Shown here: in pieces, positions 8,800 to 16,707 of the stretch
Numbering within the stretch: the first letter of the stretch is position 1
Layout: the number at the start of each line of letters is the position of its first letter
Source: an uncultured Prevotella sp.
GTDB lineage: Bacteria > Bacteroidota > Bacteroidia > Bacteroidales > Bacteroidaceae
Length of the DNA: 38,291 bases
Reading direction: 5' to 3'
NCBI GenBank assembly: GCA_934203355.1
Contig: CAKPZC010000015.1
Location: forward strand, 1-38,291
The notes under the pieces: generated by a model
What the model was told of the DNA's origin: nothing
Database searches by the model: none
What the model saw: only the letters and a program-made list of their open reading frames with translations
Translations under genes and position numbers: made by a program

Positions 8800-11700
8800 T
8801 TATGCCGTAGTGGAAATCACCTGGTGAATCTGCTTGATGAATTGCTTGAGGTTGGCAAACTGGTTGCCGAATGTCGAGCGCCAGTTAAGGGCTTTAAGCG
8901 GATATTCCATCATGTTGCGTGTCTCGATGTCGCCATTCATGCTCACGTAGTCGAGAATGTTCTTCAGATAACGCTCCTGGTCGGCTGTGAGCTGATAGCC
9001 TTCTATAAACTGCTGATATATCTTCAAGGCACGCTGACGGTCGATGCCGGCAGCCACACGTATGAAGGCTGCCACATTATTTTTATATGGTCTTCCGTCA
9101 GACAGCTTCTCGTAGTCCGACTTGGTGCCCAACTCCTCAAAGAATATGCGCTCCAGCTCCTCGATGTCTGCCGACGTCAGCTGTTCGAAGTTCTGTATTT
9201 TGCGTAGCGTTGCGTTGTCGCTGTTGGCAGCCAGATAGTCGATGATGCGCTGCTTGTAGGTGGTCTGCACTATCAGGTCTTCGCCTCCGTCAGCTGTCTG
9301 GTATTCGTCATCTATGTCGATGACAAACTTGCGGGTCTTGCGCTGCTCGTCGAGCAGATTGATAATGTTGCGCAGTTCGGTGCGCACCTTCTCCAGAGCG
9401 TCGAGCGACTCATTCTCCCAGAACTGCTGTGTCTGCACAAGGCGTATGGTGTCGATTCGGTTTTTCACAGCCGGCACCGTGGCTTTCTTCTCCAATAGTG
9501 CTGCCACATTCACCACAGTCTGTCGGAATTGTCCCACCTTCACCCTCGTATCCAAATGTGCAAGCATTAGGTGGAGCATTATCACGTCCCATTTCTTGGC
9601 AGCCTCATCGTCCTTGTCGGCAGGAATGAGGTTGGCAATTTCCTTGAGTCGCAGCACATCCACCTCCGAGAGACACGTCCACGCCTCCTTGTTGCGGAAT
9701 GGTTCGATGGTGTCAAGATACGGTCGTGCCTCCTTGCGCTGCTTGCCAATGCTGCATAGCTGAGTGTGAAGCAACTGCTTGAGGTCGTCGTGCAACTTGC
9801 GGTCGAACTCCTTTTCCTGATGGTCGGCACTCTGCAATTCCTTGGCTATGTCCACACGCAAGCCGAATAGGCGTTCGGTGAGCGACTTTACAGCCACGCC
9901 GCTGATGCCGTCGGCATTCTTCGAGAAATATTCAAAGTTGCCACACCAGTCGAATATATAGAATTCCTTCTTGTCCTTGTCAGCCCCGAAGAGGTCCTTG
10001 CACAATCGTGTGCCTCGACCTATCATCTGCTCGAACTTAATCTTCGACTTCACAATCTTGAAGAATACGAGGTTCAGAATTTCGGGCACGTCGATGCCCG
10101 TGTCGAGCATGTCTACCGACACGGCTATCTGTGGCAGTCGGTCGGCAATCTTGAATTCGCTTATTATCTGGTCGTGGTGCTTCACCTGATTGTCTATGAG
10201 CTGGCAGTAGTCGGCACCACGTTCAGGATAGAGTTGGTGGAAACGCTCCACGATGCGCTCGGCATGACGATGGTTGTAGGCAAAGATAATGGTCTTGCCA
10301 ATGTCCTCGCCGCTATGCACCTTCAGTCCGTTGGTCATCAGTTCGGAGAGCACGTTGTCGATGGTGTCGTCGTTGATGAGATAGTTGAATATCTCGCGCC
10401 CCTCTATGTCGCGGTGGTAGTCCTCGTCTTGCGGAATGCCGTTGAGCGCCTTCTCATACTCCCACACCTTCTCCAGTTCCTCGCGCTGTGCAGGGGTGAG
10501 TTCGTCGTACTTTATGCCGCGGTTTATCATCTTCGACGTACAGTTCTTCACCTTGTATGGCACAAGATACTTATCGGCTACAGCCTCCTGAAAGCTATAC
10601 TCAAAGTTCGGTTCGTCGTCCAGTTCGAGCAATCGGAACGTGTTGCGGTCAATCTCGTCGCGCGGAGTGGCAGTAAGACCAATAAGCAACGAGTCGAAAT
10701 ACTGGAATATGGCACCATACTTACCGAACACGCTACGATGTGCCTCGTCGATAATGATAAGGTCGAAGTGTCCTACCGAGAACTCCACGGGCACGGCATT
10801 TATATAATTTATCATCGTCTGATAGGTAGAGAAGATGAAGCGTGCGTCAAGATCGGGCACGGCATCCTCCGACAGACAAGCTATCGACTCGCTGGGCAAG
10901 AGATTCTCATAATTCTGGCGCGCCTGGTTTACGAGTTCGGTTCGGTCGGCAAGGAACAGCACCTTCTTTATCCAATTGTTGTTAGACAGAAGCTTGCAAA
11001 GCGAGATACTCACACGTGTCTTGCCCGTACCGGTAGCCAGCACGAGTAGTCCGCGTCGATGCTTCTTGTTGAGCCATTCCACCAGACTCTTTATGGCTGT
11101 CTTCTGATATGGTCGGTTGGTTATGGCGTCGTCGATGGTGAGGTCGGTTATGTCGGCACGTCCACGCTTCTGTATCAGGTACTCCAGGTCGTCGTGACTG
11201 TGGAATGAGATGACGTCGCGGTCGGGATAGCCCATGCCGTCAATCACCTTCGTAGTGTAGCCGTTGGTGTAATAAACGACGGGGCGCACACCATGCTTAC
11301 GCTCCAGACAATCAGCATACTCCATTGCCTGCTTGCGTCCCTTAGTAGCGTTCTCGATAGTGCTCTTAGCCTCTATCACGGCAAGCGGTTTGCCACCCTT
11401 GCTCATCAATACATAGTCGCAATAGCCCGTACCCGAGGCTGAAGAAGTCATCCCCTCTACCTTCACCTCTATGCACGCCTTACCTCCCTGAAGGTCGCCC
11501 TTCGTGGTGAGAATGTCCCACCCTGCCTCGTTCAGCATATAGTCGATGAGGCACTTGCGTGTGATGCGCTCGCTTTCCAGACTCTCTGGCGGTATCTCGG
11601 TAGGAGCCTTTGGCTTCTCTATAGCGTCCTGCGGCACACTCTCCACCACTTCGGCAGCCACAGCAGGCTCCGAGTTGTCGGCTACGTGCATGCCCGTGAA

Positions 11701-12144
11701 TCCGTCGGGCACGATGGTGGCGTCGAATGCCACAATACTCTGTATGGCACGCCAACGGAACAGAAAACCGCACACCACATAATACAAGGCACGCAGACAG
11801 ATGTAGGCATCGTTCTGCCTTACCTCCTGCACACCAGTATGCGAGGCATAATTGCCAATCTTCTTCACCGTGCGCATGTCGCCCTGCAACTGCCTGTCGT
11901 CGCCTACGAAAGCGTCAATCTGCGGACGGCGCAGCATCTGGCTGAGCGTCTCACGTGGCTCAAGCGTCACGTTTGCCATAGCAAGATGGTTTCTTACAAG
12001 CCACTCCAATGCCTTACGGGCGTTGCTGGCGCTCTCCTCAGGGAAAGCCTTCTGAAAGATTTCCGCCTTATCGCAGTATGCGTGTAGCTGGGCAAAGTCG
12101 GGGATTGCCTCCGCCAAGCGTGAGATAAAGTCAAAGTTCTTCAT
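8800..12144 (-). CDS. hsdR: type I restriction enzyme R subunit (HsdR)
   Basis: ATP-dependent translocase and nuclease subunit of a type I restriction system. 1114 residues. Domains in order: a DUF4145-like N-terminal helical domain (about 1-110); the HSDR nuclease domain with the VIEAKS catalytic strand (E258, K260); SF2 helicase with Walker A ATGTGKT (370-376) and DEAH box D466-E-A-H469; helicase C-terminal part with QMIGRGTRLCKDLFG; and a C-terminal domain of the EcoEI type (about 900-1090). The arrangement resembles EcoEI-like (type IB) enzymes. Length and motifs are intact. The start is 4 bases after the rhuM stop, so it is the last gene of the restriction operon. Confidence 0.95.
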   Translation of the reverse strand: MKNFDFISRLAEAIPDFAQLHAYCDKAEIFQKAFPEESASNARKALEWLVRNHLAMANVTLEPRETLSQMLRRPQIDAFVGDDRQLQGDMRTVKKIGNYASHTGVQEVRQNDAYICLRALYYVVCGFLFRWRAIQSIVAFDATIVPDGFTGMHVADNSEPAVAAEVVESVPQDAIEKPKAPTEIPPESLESERITRKCLIDYMLNEAGWDILTTKGDLQGGKACIEVKVEGMTSSASGTGYCDYVLMSKGGKPLAVIEAKSTIENATKGRKQAMEYADCLERKHGVRPVVYYTNGYTTKVIDGMGYPDRDVISFHSHDDLEYLIQKRGRADITDLTIDDAITNRPYQKTAIKSLVEWLNKKHRRGLLVLATGTGKTRVSISLCKLLSNNNWIKKVLFLADRTELVNQARQNYENLLPSESIACLSEDAVPDLDARFIFSTYQTMINYINAVPVEFSVGHFDLIIIDEAHRSVFGKYGAIFQYFDSLLIGLTATPRDEIDRNTFRLLELDDEPNFEYSFQEAVADKYLVPYKVKNCTSKMINRGIKYDELTPAQREELEKVWEYEKALNGIPQDEDYHRDIEGREIFNYLINDDTIDNVLSELMTNGLKVHSGEDIGKTIIFAYNHRHAERIVERFHQLYPERGADYCQLIDNQVKHHDQIISEFKIADRLPQIAVSVDMLDTGIDVPEILNLVFFKIVKSKIKFEQMIGRGTRLCKDLFGADKDKKEFYIFDWCGNFEYFSKNADGISGVAVKSLTERLFGLRVDIAKELQSADHQEKEFDRKLHDDLKQLLHTQLCSIGKQRKEARPYLDTIEPFRNKEAWTCLSEVDVLRLKEIANLIPADKDDEAAKKWDVIMLHLMLAHLDTRVKVGQFRQTVVNVAALLEKKATVPAVKNRIDTIRLVQTQQFWENESLDALEKVRTELRNIINLLDEQRKTRKFVIDIDDEYQTADGGEDLIVQTTYKQRIIDYLAANSDNATLRKIQNFEQLTSADIEELERIFFEELGTKSDYEKLSDGRPYKNNVAAFIRVAAGIDRQRALKIYQQFIEGYQLTADQERYLKNILDYVSMNGDIETRNMMEYPLKALNWRSTFGNQFANLKQFIKQIHQVISTTA

Positions 12145-12148
12145 ATTG

Positions 12149-13168
12149 TTATAATGTAGGTAGTGTAGTGTCGTTGTCGTTTAGCAGGTCAAAGTCAGAG
12201 CGGAACAGTCGGTCTTGTATCACTCTGTATTTTTCAAATTCGCTTTCTGCATATTTCTTGGCATACTCTGCAGTAATGCTTCCTGCACCTTGCAGAATTT
12301 CTCTGTCTGTTGCGTCAAGGAACTTGTCTATACGTTTAGCCCAGTCTTCCATAGTCATGGGTATGTGGCGTTCTGCCATATCCTTTGCAATATCAAGATA
12401 GGCGTTGACCAGTCGTCCGAGAGCTTGCAGCTCGTTTTGTTTCAGATAGTTCTTTGCCACACTCACGTCCGACCGTATAATCTTTCCGTTAGGAGCCTTT
12501 GCCCATGTGGTCAGTCCCATGTGTTCCTTGTCGGCATCGGCACGCTCTACTATCAGTTCGGCAGCAGTATGACCATGTACGGCATAGTGCATTTTGTTTT
12601 GCACCTTCTTGAAGAAGTCTCTTGTAGTAGGAGCGTCGCGGTTGTAGTCGATGGCTGTGGCGTAGATGTCGGTTAGCTTTTGGTAGAAGTTGCGTTCGGA
12701 CAGACGTATTTCGCGTATCTCCTCCAAGAGTTGCTCAAAGTAGTCCACGCCAATGAACGAGCCGTTCTCCATGCGCTTCTTGTCTATCACATAGCCACGT
12801 ATGGCGTATTGACGAAGTACGAAGGTGCACCATTGGCGGAATTGGGTGGCGCGACGAGAATTAGCTCTGTAACCTACGCTTATGATTGCATCGAGGTTAT
12901 AGAACTGAGTATTGTATGATTTACCATCGGCGGCAGTTCGTCGGAAATTCCGACAAACTGAATCTTTGTCCAATTCCCCTTCTTTGAAAATGTTTGACAG
13001 ATGTTCTGCTATAGTTGATCTGCCTTTGTCGAAAAGGTTTGCAATAGCATCTTGTGTACACCAAATATTTTCATCGGCATACATAACCTCTATGCCATCC
13101 TCCTTACCCTCCGCCATAAAGATAAGGAATTCGGCTGTGCTATTTCGTATTTCAAATTTCTTTGTCAT
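12149..13168 (-). CDS. RhuM family protein
   Basis: 339 residues. The N-terminal part (about 20-150) has the RhuM signature: AIANLFDKGRSTIAEHLSNIF, a predicted helix-turn-helix, then FYNLDAIISVGYRANSRRA and FRQWCTFVLRQYAIRGY, as in BRO/KilA-like DNA-binding folds. The family was named from a Salmonella pathogenicity-island gene, but its role is unproven. Homologues are often embedded in type I restriction operons of gut bacteria, as here between hsdS and hsdR with only 4 bases to hsdR. A regulatory or accessory role in the restriction system is inference. Confidence 0.9.
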   Translation of the reverse strand: MTKKFEIRNSTAEFLIFMAEGKEDGIEVMYADENIWCTQDAIANLFDKGRSTIAEHLSNIFKEGELDKDSVCRNFRRTAADGKSYNTQFYNLDAIISVGYRANSRRATQFRQWCTFVLRQYAIRGYVIDKKRMENGSFIGVDYFEQLLEEIREIRLSERNFYQKLTDIYATAIDYNRDAPTTRDFFKKVQNKMHYAVHGHTAAELIVERADADKEHMGLTTWAKAPNGKIIRSDVSVAKNYLKQNELQALGRLVNAYLDIAKDMAERHIPMTMEDWAKRIDKFLDATDREILQGAGSITAEYAKKYAESEFEKYRVIQDRLFRSDFDLLNDNDTTLPTL

Positions 13169-13223
13169 AAATTCAAGTTTTTAGAGTCTGCCATATATGG
13201 AATGGCTAATGCAAATCGTGGGA

Positions 13224-13355
13224 GGCTATGGCGTCCTCGCCGTAGCCTAAGCAAGCTGTTGGCTATCTATAGGAGGGTATAGCATCCCTGCTATACCCAC
13301 TCAATCAACTGTAATTTAAGACTGAGTGGGTAGGGCAGGGATGCCCTACCCTCCT
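13224..13355. repeat. REP-like nested palindromes between hsdS and rhuM
   Basis: Three hairpins share the same style of short tetraloop. GGCTATGGCG-tcct-CGCCGTAGCC is at 13224-13247. GGGTATAGCA-tccc-TGCTATACCC lies in 13275-13298 and GGGTAGGGCA-ggga-TGCCCTACCC in 13328-13351. The last two also form a large inverted repeat with 33-bp arms (13271-13303 and 13323-13355) that differ at only four positions. Those differences are paired changes that keep each inner hairpin intact. Confidence 0.85.
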
Positions 13356-13364
13356 AAGTTTCCG

Positions 13365-14519
13365 TTACTCAAACCAATGCTGCATGCGAGAAGCAAGGAG
13401 GGCTTCAAGGTCGGTTATCGACTTCTGTACCGCAGACTTCTGACGCTCTATCTGCTCTATGCGTTGGGCAAAGAGGTGTTGGAGAGGGAGAGGTGGAGAT
13501 AATATAGGTAAGGATTTTATAAAAGCTTGATTTGCCATTTTAAAATCTCCTTTACCAATCTTCATAAACTCCTCGTATTGCCCCATTAAATTGTAAAACA
13601 CATATTCTGGCACAAAGTCTTTAGATTCATTTGCTTTTATAAAGGCAACATTCTGATTAGTGCAAGTCGGAGTCCTTAGTAACGCAACCTTTCCAATTGT
13701 TGCGCCAACAAGAGCTACAAGAACGGTTCCTACTTCAAGGTATTTAGTACTTGAATTATTTAAACCTTCCTGTGTTATAAACTTGCCATCTGTTTCTGTA
13801 ATAATACAATTTTGACACATATTGGAACCTATCCATGGAATATTTCCATTGTCCCAGTATTCAGGTACAGACTTTGAAGGTGTTCCACCAGATCCTATAT
13901 TAAAACATTTAGAATATGTACTAACCTCCCATCCCTTATCATTCTCCACGGGGTCTCCAAACATCTCATAGAAGATGCTTTGTGCGAGGTTGTCATAATC
14001 TTTCAGTTGTTCCTTCTTTAGACGAATCAACTCGTTAATCTTGTCAAGTTCGGAGACAATCGCAAGTTGGGTGGACTTGGGAGGAATATTGATGTGGTGT
14101 TTTGAAATTGTTGCTTTGTTTAATGTAATGCCCATAACAGCCTTGTTAGAGCCCTTCCAATTATAACATTGTAAATAATAATACAGGAATGAAGAGTTAA
14201 TATCATAGCCTTCTTTTGTGTTAAATGCCATGATAGCTTCATTTGTATATAAATCCCTAGCAGCAATACCACATTTTCCTAACGTAAGTTTGAAACTCAT
14301 AATAACAGTCCCTTTCTTTACTTTACGGATATTTGTGTCAGATACAGCTTTGTCTGTTATGTGCTCGTTTGATTCAGAAACCTCTTTGTTTCCTAAATCT
14401 CTTATGGTAATCCACACATTTTTACCTCCAAAATAATCTGGATTCTTTCTATCTGGTGTTTTGCCCATTTGGAGGTTAAAGACTTCATCAAACTTCTTAT
14501 ATTCCCATCCTTGTTTCAT
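13365..14519 (-). CDS. hsdS: type I restriction enzyme specificity subunit (HsdS)
   Basis: Reads the bipartite DNA target for both methylation and restriction. 384 residues with two target-recognition domains. TRD1 covers about 1-150 and TRD2 about 195-340 (GWEVSTYSKCFNIGSGGTPS onward). Each is followed by a conserved helical spacer (QLAIVSELDKINELIRLKKE and QHLFAQRIEQIERQKSAV). The N-terminus MKQGWEYKK is the same as in the stub at 16073-16156. The start ATG overlaps the TGA that ended the original upstream DUF1016 gene (ATGA), which implies former translational coupling. TRD base composition is visibly more A/T-rich than the flanking hsdR and hsdM, as usual for exchangeable TRDs. Confidence 0.93.
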   Translation of the reverse strand: MKQGWEYKKFDEVFNLQMGKTPDRKNPDYFGGKNVWITIRDLGNKEVSESNEHITDKAVSDTNIRKVKKGTVIMSFKLTLGKCGIAARDLYTNEAIMAFNTKEGYDINSSFLYYYLQCYNWKGSNKAVMGITLNKATISKHHINIPPKSTQLAIVSELDKINELIRLKKEQLKDYDNLAQSIFYEMFGDPVENDKGWEVSTYSKCFNIGSGGTPSKSVPEYWDNGNIPWIGSNMCQNCIITETDGKFITQEGLNNSSTKYLEVGTVLVALVGATIGKVALLRTPTCTNQNVAFIKANESKDFVPEYVFYNLMGQYEEFMKIGKGDFKMANQAFIKSLPILSPPLPLQHLFAQRIEQIERQKSAVQKSITDLEALLASRMQHWFE

Positions 14520-14976
14520 CGTTCCTCCTTATTATTTCCCTCATGTTGCATCATGAATAATTGTTTTTGTCTTTCAATTTCAGTACGCAATTGCTCCTCT
14601 GTAGGTAAGAATATTTTGTATACCATGTTAGATTTTGCAAACATGTTTGCAAAATCTGTTTATTATTAATGGTGAGATAGAATTGTCTAAAATATGCCAA
14701 ATATCTTTTGCCAAACCCTCTGCCATAGCGAAGAGTAAGTTGCTTGGAGAGTTTCTCAATGATTTGCTCTCCATATTCGGCACGCTCTTTACATTGCTGT
14801 TCTTCCTCAACAATTCGTCTGCCTATATTCCAGTAGGTCTCCACCATCTGTTGGCTCACAGCATTGTATGCCCGTTCTCTGCCTTGCTCTATTATGTGAC
14901 AGACATCTTGATAAAGAGAAACGTCCTGCTTTTGCTTGTATTCCGTCGTTTCGATTATCTGCTTCTTTATGTCCAT
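14516..14976 (-). pseudogene. DUF1016/YhcG-like PDDEXK nuclease gene with internal deletion and frameshift
   Basis: The open part (14976-14551, 141 residues) starts as a DUF1016 N-terminal domain: YNAVSQQMVETYWNIGRRIV, EYGEQIIEKLSKQL, FGKRYLAYFRQFYL. After LTW the frame yields unrelated residues. In another minus-strand frame, from about 14625 to the TGA at 14516, the DNA encodes VYKIFLPTEEQLRTEIERQK, which is the typical C-terminus of the same family. The nuclease middle (roughly 200 residues in relatives) is therefore missing and the ends are out of frame. The junction coincides with a 28-bp palindrome. The remnant lies between the REP-rich block and hsdS. Confidence 0.8.
14630..14657. repeat. 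perfect 28-bp palindrome at the DUF1016 deletion junction
   Basis: The arms AGATTTTGCAAACA and TGTTTGCAAAATCT are exact reverse complements with no spacer. It sits where the N-terminal coding part stops matching its family and the out-of-frame C-terminal part begins. Confidence 0.9.
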
Positions 14977-14983
14977 ATTTATT

Positions 14984-15356
14984 CCTCCTTATTTAATTGT
15001 TTTTGCGTCCCGATTTTTGTTATGTCATTTGTTCGGGATGCGTTCGGGATGCGTTCGGGATGCGTTCGGGATGCGTTCGGGATGATTGTTGGCTTTTTGT
15101 CCTTGTTATCATCCCTTATATTTTCATCCTTGTTATTAGCTGCGCGCCCCAACGGGGCAACTCCTCCATAGCCCAGGGCAACGCCCTGGGTATTATGTAG
15201 TTATGAGCCAAGCGCCCTGTAGGGGCAGCTCTAATAGCTCGTTGTTTTTATAGTTGCCCTTACAGGGCGCTTGGTGGGTTTATCCGTTTACCCAGGGCGT
15301 TGCCCTGGGCTATGGAAACATTGGGCTTTCAGCCCGTCCTTGCGCAAACGTTATTG
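14984..15356. repeat. long direct repeat, copy A (373 bp), with REP-like palindromes
   Basis: Nearly the same sequence recurs at 16164-16513. It begins at the CCTCCTT ahead of a gene start and runs through five 11-bp units GTTCGGGATGC (15031-15085). It then holds GCCCC-AAC-GGGGC (15146-15158), CCCAGGGC-AAC-GCCCTGGG (15172-15190), a 21-bp inverted repeat (15210-15230 with 15252-15272) and CCCAGGGC-GTT-GCCCTGGG (15291-15309). The two CCCAGGGC hairpins are inverted copies of each other, so the section 15171-15310 is a nested palindrome. Confidence 0.9.
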
Positions 15357-15497
15357 TTTCTACCGTTCTTGCAACGTTATTGGTTTCACGTCCTTGCAAC
15401 GTTATTGGTTACGTCTTTGCAACGTTATTGGTAACGTCCTTGCAAACGTTTTTGATTACGTCCTTGCAAACGTTTTTTGATAACGTCCTTGCTAATC
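15335..15497. repeat. degenerate tandem array, about 7 units of 23-29 bp
   Basis: Units begin CGTCCTTGC and continue AACGTTATTGGT or AAACGTTTTTGAT. They start at 15335, 15364, 15389, 15412, 15435, 15459 and 15484. The last unit overlaps the 3' end and stop codon of the transposase gene (15492). Direct repeat copy B has only one or two such units. Confidence 0.8.
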
Positions 15498-15947
15498 CGC
15501 GAACACATAATTCTCGTCATATTCAATATTATACAATTTCAAAAATTGCCTGTATTCATCTTGAAATGACGTTTTCTTATGATGCTCACTTTGGTTTTTG
15601 ATGTACGCCAATGTTTTGTCCACAACCGACTGGCTTACTGACAATGCCGCATAACCGCCCTGCCATGCAAACCATGAATATTTGGGGGATAGCGATTTTA
15701 TCCATCGGCTGCTATTGCGTTTCATAGCCTCTACAAGTTGTGCTATCGTTATCTCACGCCCTAACAGACACAACGCATGGACATGGTCGCCAACACCACC
15801 AACCCAAATAGTCGTGCATTTCGAGTCGTTGATTATCTCGCCTATATAGGCGTGCACACGTTTTAGGTCGTCATCAAGAATGCATGGACTTGTGGTCTTG
15901 ATGTGGAATATTATGTGCAAATAGATTTTGCAAAGTGATTGTGCCAT
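15492..15947 (-). CDS. IS200/REP-associated tyrosine (Y1) transposase
   Basis: 151 residues, the usual length of TnpA of IS200/IS605 elements. It has the HUH motif H55-V-H57 in GGVGDHVHALCLL and the probable catalytic Tyr115 in a helix (KTLAYIKNQSEHHKK), so the single-strand transposition chemistry looks intact. No tnpB/iscB lies beside it. Because it sits among REP-like hairpins on both sides, it may be a RAYT-type domesticated transposase rather than an ordinary IS; this is inference. It interrupts the hsdM-hsdS order of the restriction locus. Confidence 0.9.
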   Translation of the reverse strand: MAQSLCKIYLHIIFHIKTTSPCILDDDLKRVHAYIGEIINDSKCTTIWVGGVGDHVHALCLLGREITIAQLVEAMKRNSSRWIKSLSPKYSWFAWQGGYAALSVSQSVVDKTLAYIKNQSEHHKKTSFQDEYRQFLKLYNIEYDENYVFAD

Positions 15948-15961
15948 ATGCTTTTATAGAT

Positions 15962-16055
15962 ACCCTTTTAGGGCGTTATGTGGTTTTATATACGTTTACC
16001 CAGGGTGCTCTTGCTTAGGCAAGCGGCAGAGCCGAGCGGCCCAGGATTGTGGGAT
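15962..16055. repeat. degenerate third copy of the REP-like unit
   Basis: Upstream of the transposase, the pieces CCTTTTAGGGCG, GTTTACCCAGGG and GGCCCAGG occur in the order of the second half of the palindromic block, but eroded. The hairpin CTTGC-TTAG-GCAAG lies inside. It looks like a decayed relative of 15252-15310. Confidence 0.5.
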
Positions 16056-16072
16056 CATTCTATACGCAATAA

Positions 16073-16156
16073 TTAGTATATATGCGTCCAAGTAAGATTT
16101 GGAAATCGTGATTTCCGAATTTCTCCCAATTTCTTATATTCCCATCCTTGTTTCAT
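16073..16156 (-). pseudogene. 5' stub of a second hsdS
   Basis: From the ATG at 16156 the frame reads MKQGWEYKKLGEI, a standard HsdS N-terminus, then unrelated residues to a stop at 16073 (27 codons). Its first eight codons are identical in DNA to those of the intact hsdS at 14519. Just past the homology, at 16101-16116, is the palindrome GGAAATC-GT-GATTTCC. It shows that the locus once held another hsdS at this place. Confidence 0.75.
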
Positions 16157-16163
16157 TCGTTTT

Positions 16164-16513
16164 CCTCCTTGTTAAATTGTTTTTTCGTCCCGATTTTTGT
16201 TATGTCGTTTGTTCGGGATGCGTTCGGGATGCGTTCGGGATGATTGATGGCTTTTTGTCCTTGTTTTCATCCCTTATTTTTCATCCTTATTGTCAGCTGC
16301 GCGCCCCAACGGGGCAACTCCTCCACAGCCCAGGGCAACGCCCTGGGTATGATGTAGTTATGAGCAAAGCGCCCTGTAAGGGCAGCTCTAATAGCTCGTT
16401 GTTTTTATAGCTGCCCTTGCAGGGCGCTTGTTGTTTGTGTTCGTTTACCCAGGGCGTTGCCCTGGGCTATGGAAACATTGGGCTTTCAGCCCGTCTTTGC
16501 GCAAACGTTATTG
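16164..16513. repeat. long direct repeat, copy B (350 bp)
   Basis: Counterpart of 14984-15356, offset by about 1.18 kb. It has three 11-bp GTTCGGGATGC units (16211-16243) instead of five, which explains 22 of the 23 bp of length difference. The same series of GGGC hairpins follows. It lies between the hsdS stub and hsdM. Confidence 0.9.
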
Positions 16514-16602
16514 GGTTCCCGTCTTTGCAATCATTGTTATTGTTTCATCTGTGATTGCAATGGTAGGATTAGCCTATTAATATAGTAATTGTATACTATT
16601 TT

Positions 16603-16702
16603 TACTTGTTCGGTACTTGTTCGGTACTTGTTCGGTCACACTTACTTGTGGGGGTACTTGTGGGGGTACTTGTGGGGGTACTTGTGGGGGTACTTGTGGG
16701 GG
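16603..16702. repeat. two adjoining tandem arrays after hsdM
   Basis: Three exact 11-bp units TACTTGTTCGG (16603-16635) and, after seven bases, five exact 12-bp units TACTTGTGGGGG (16643-16702). They share the core TACTTGT. The second array ends 5 bases from the hsdM stop codon (16708-16710). Exact units suggest recent expansion. Confidence 0.95.
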
Positions 16703-16707
16703 TTCCT

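Noticed and set aside
15492..15947. Complete IS605 element with tnpB
   Set aside because: Only the small Y1 transposase is present; no TnpB/IscB-like frame occurs on either side.
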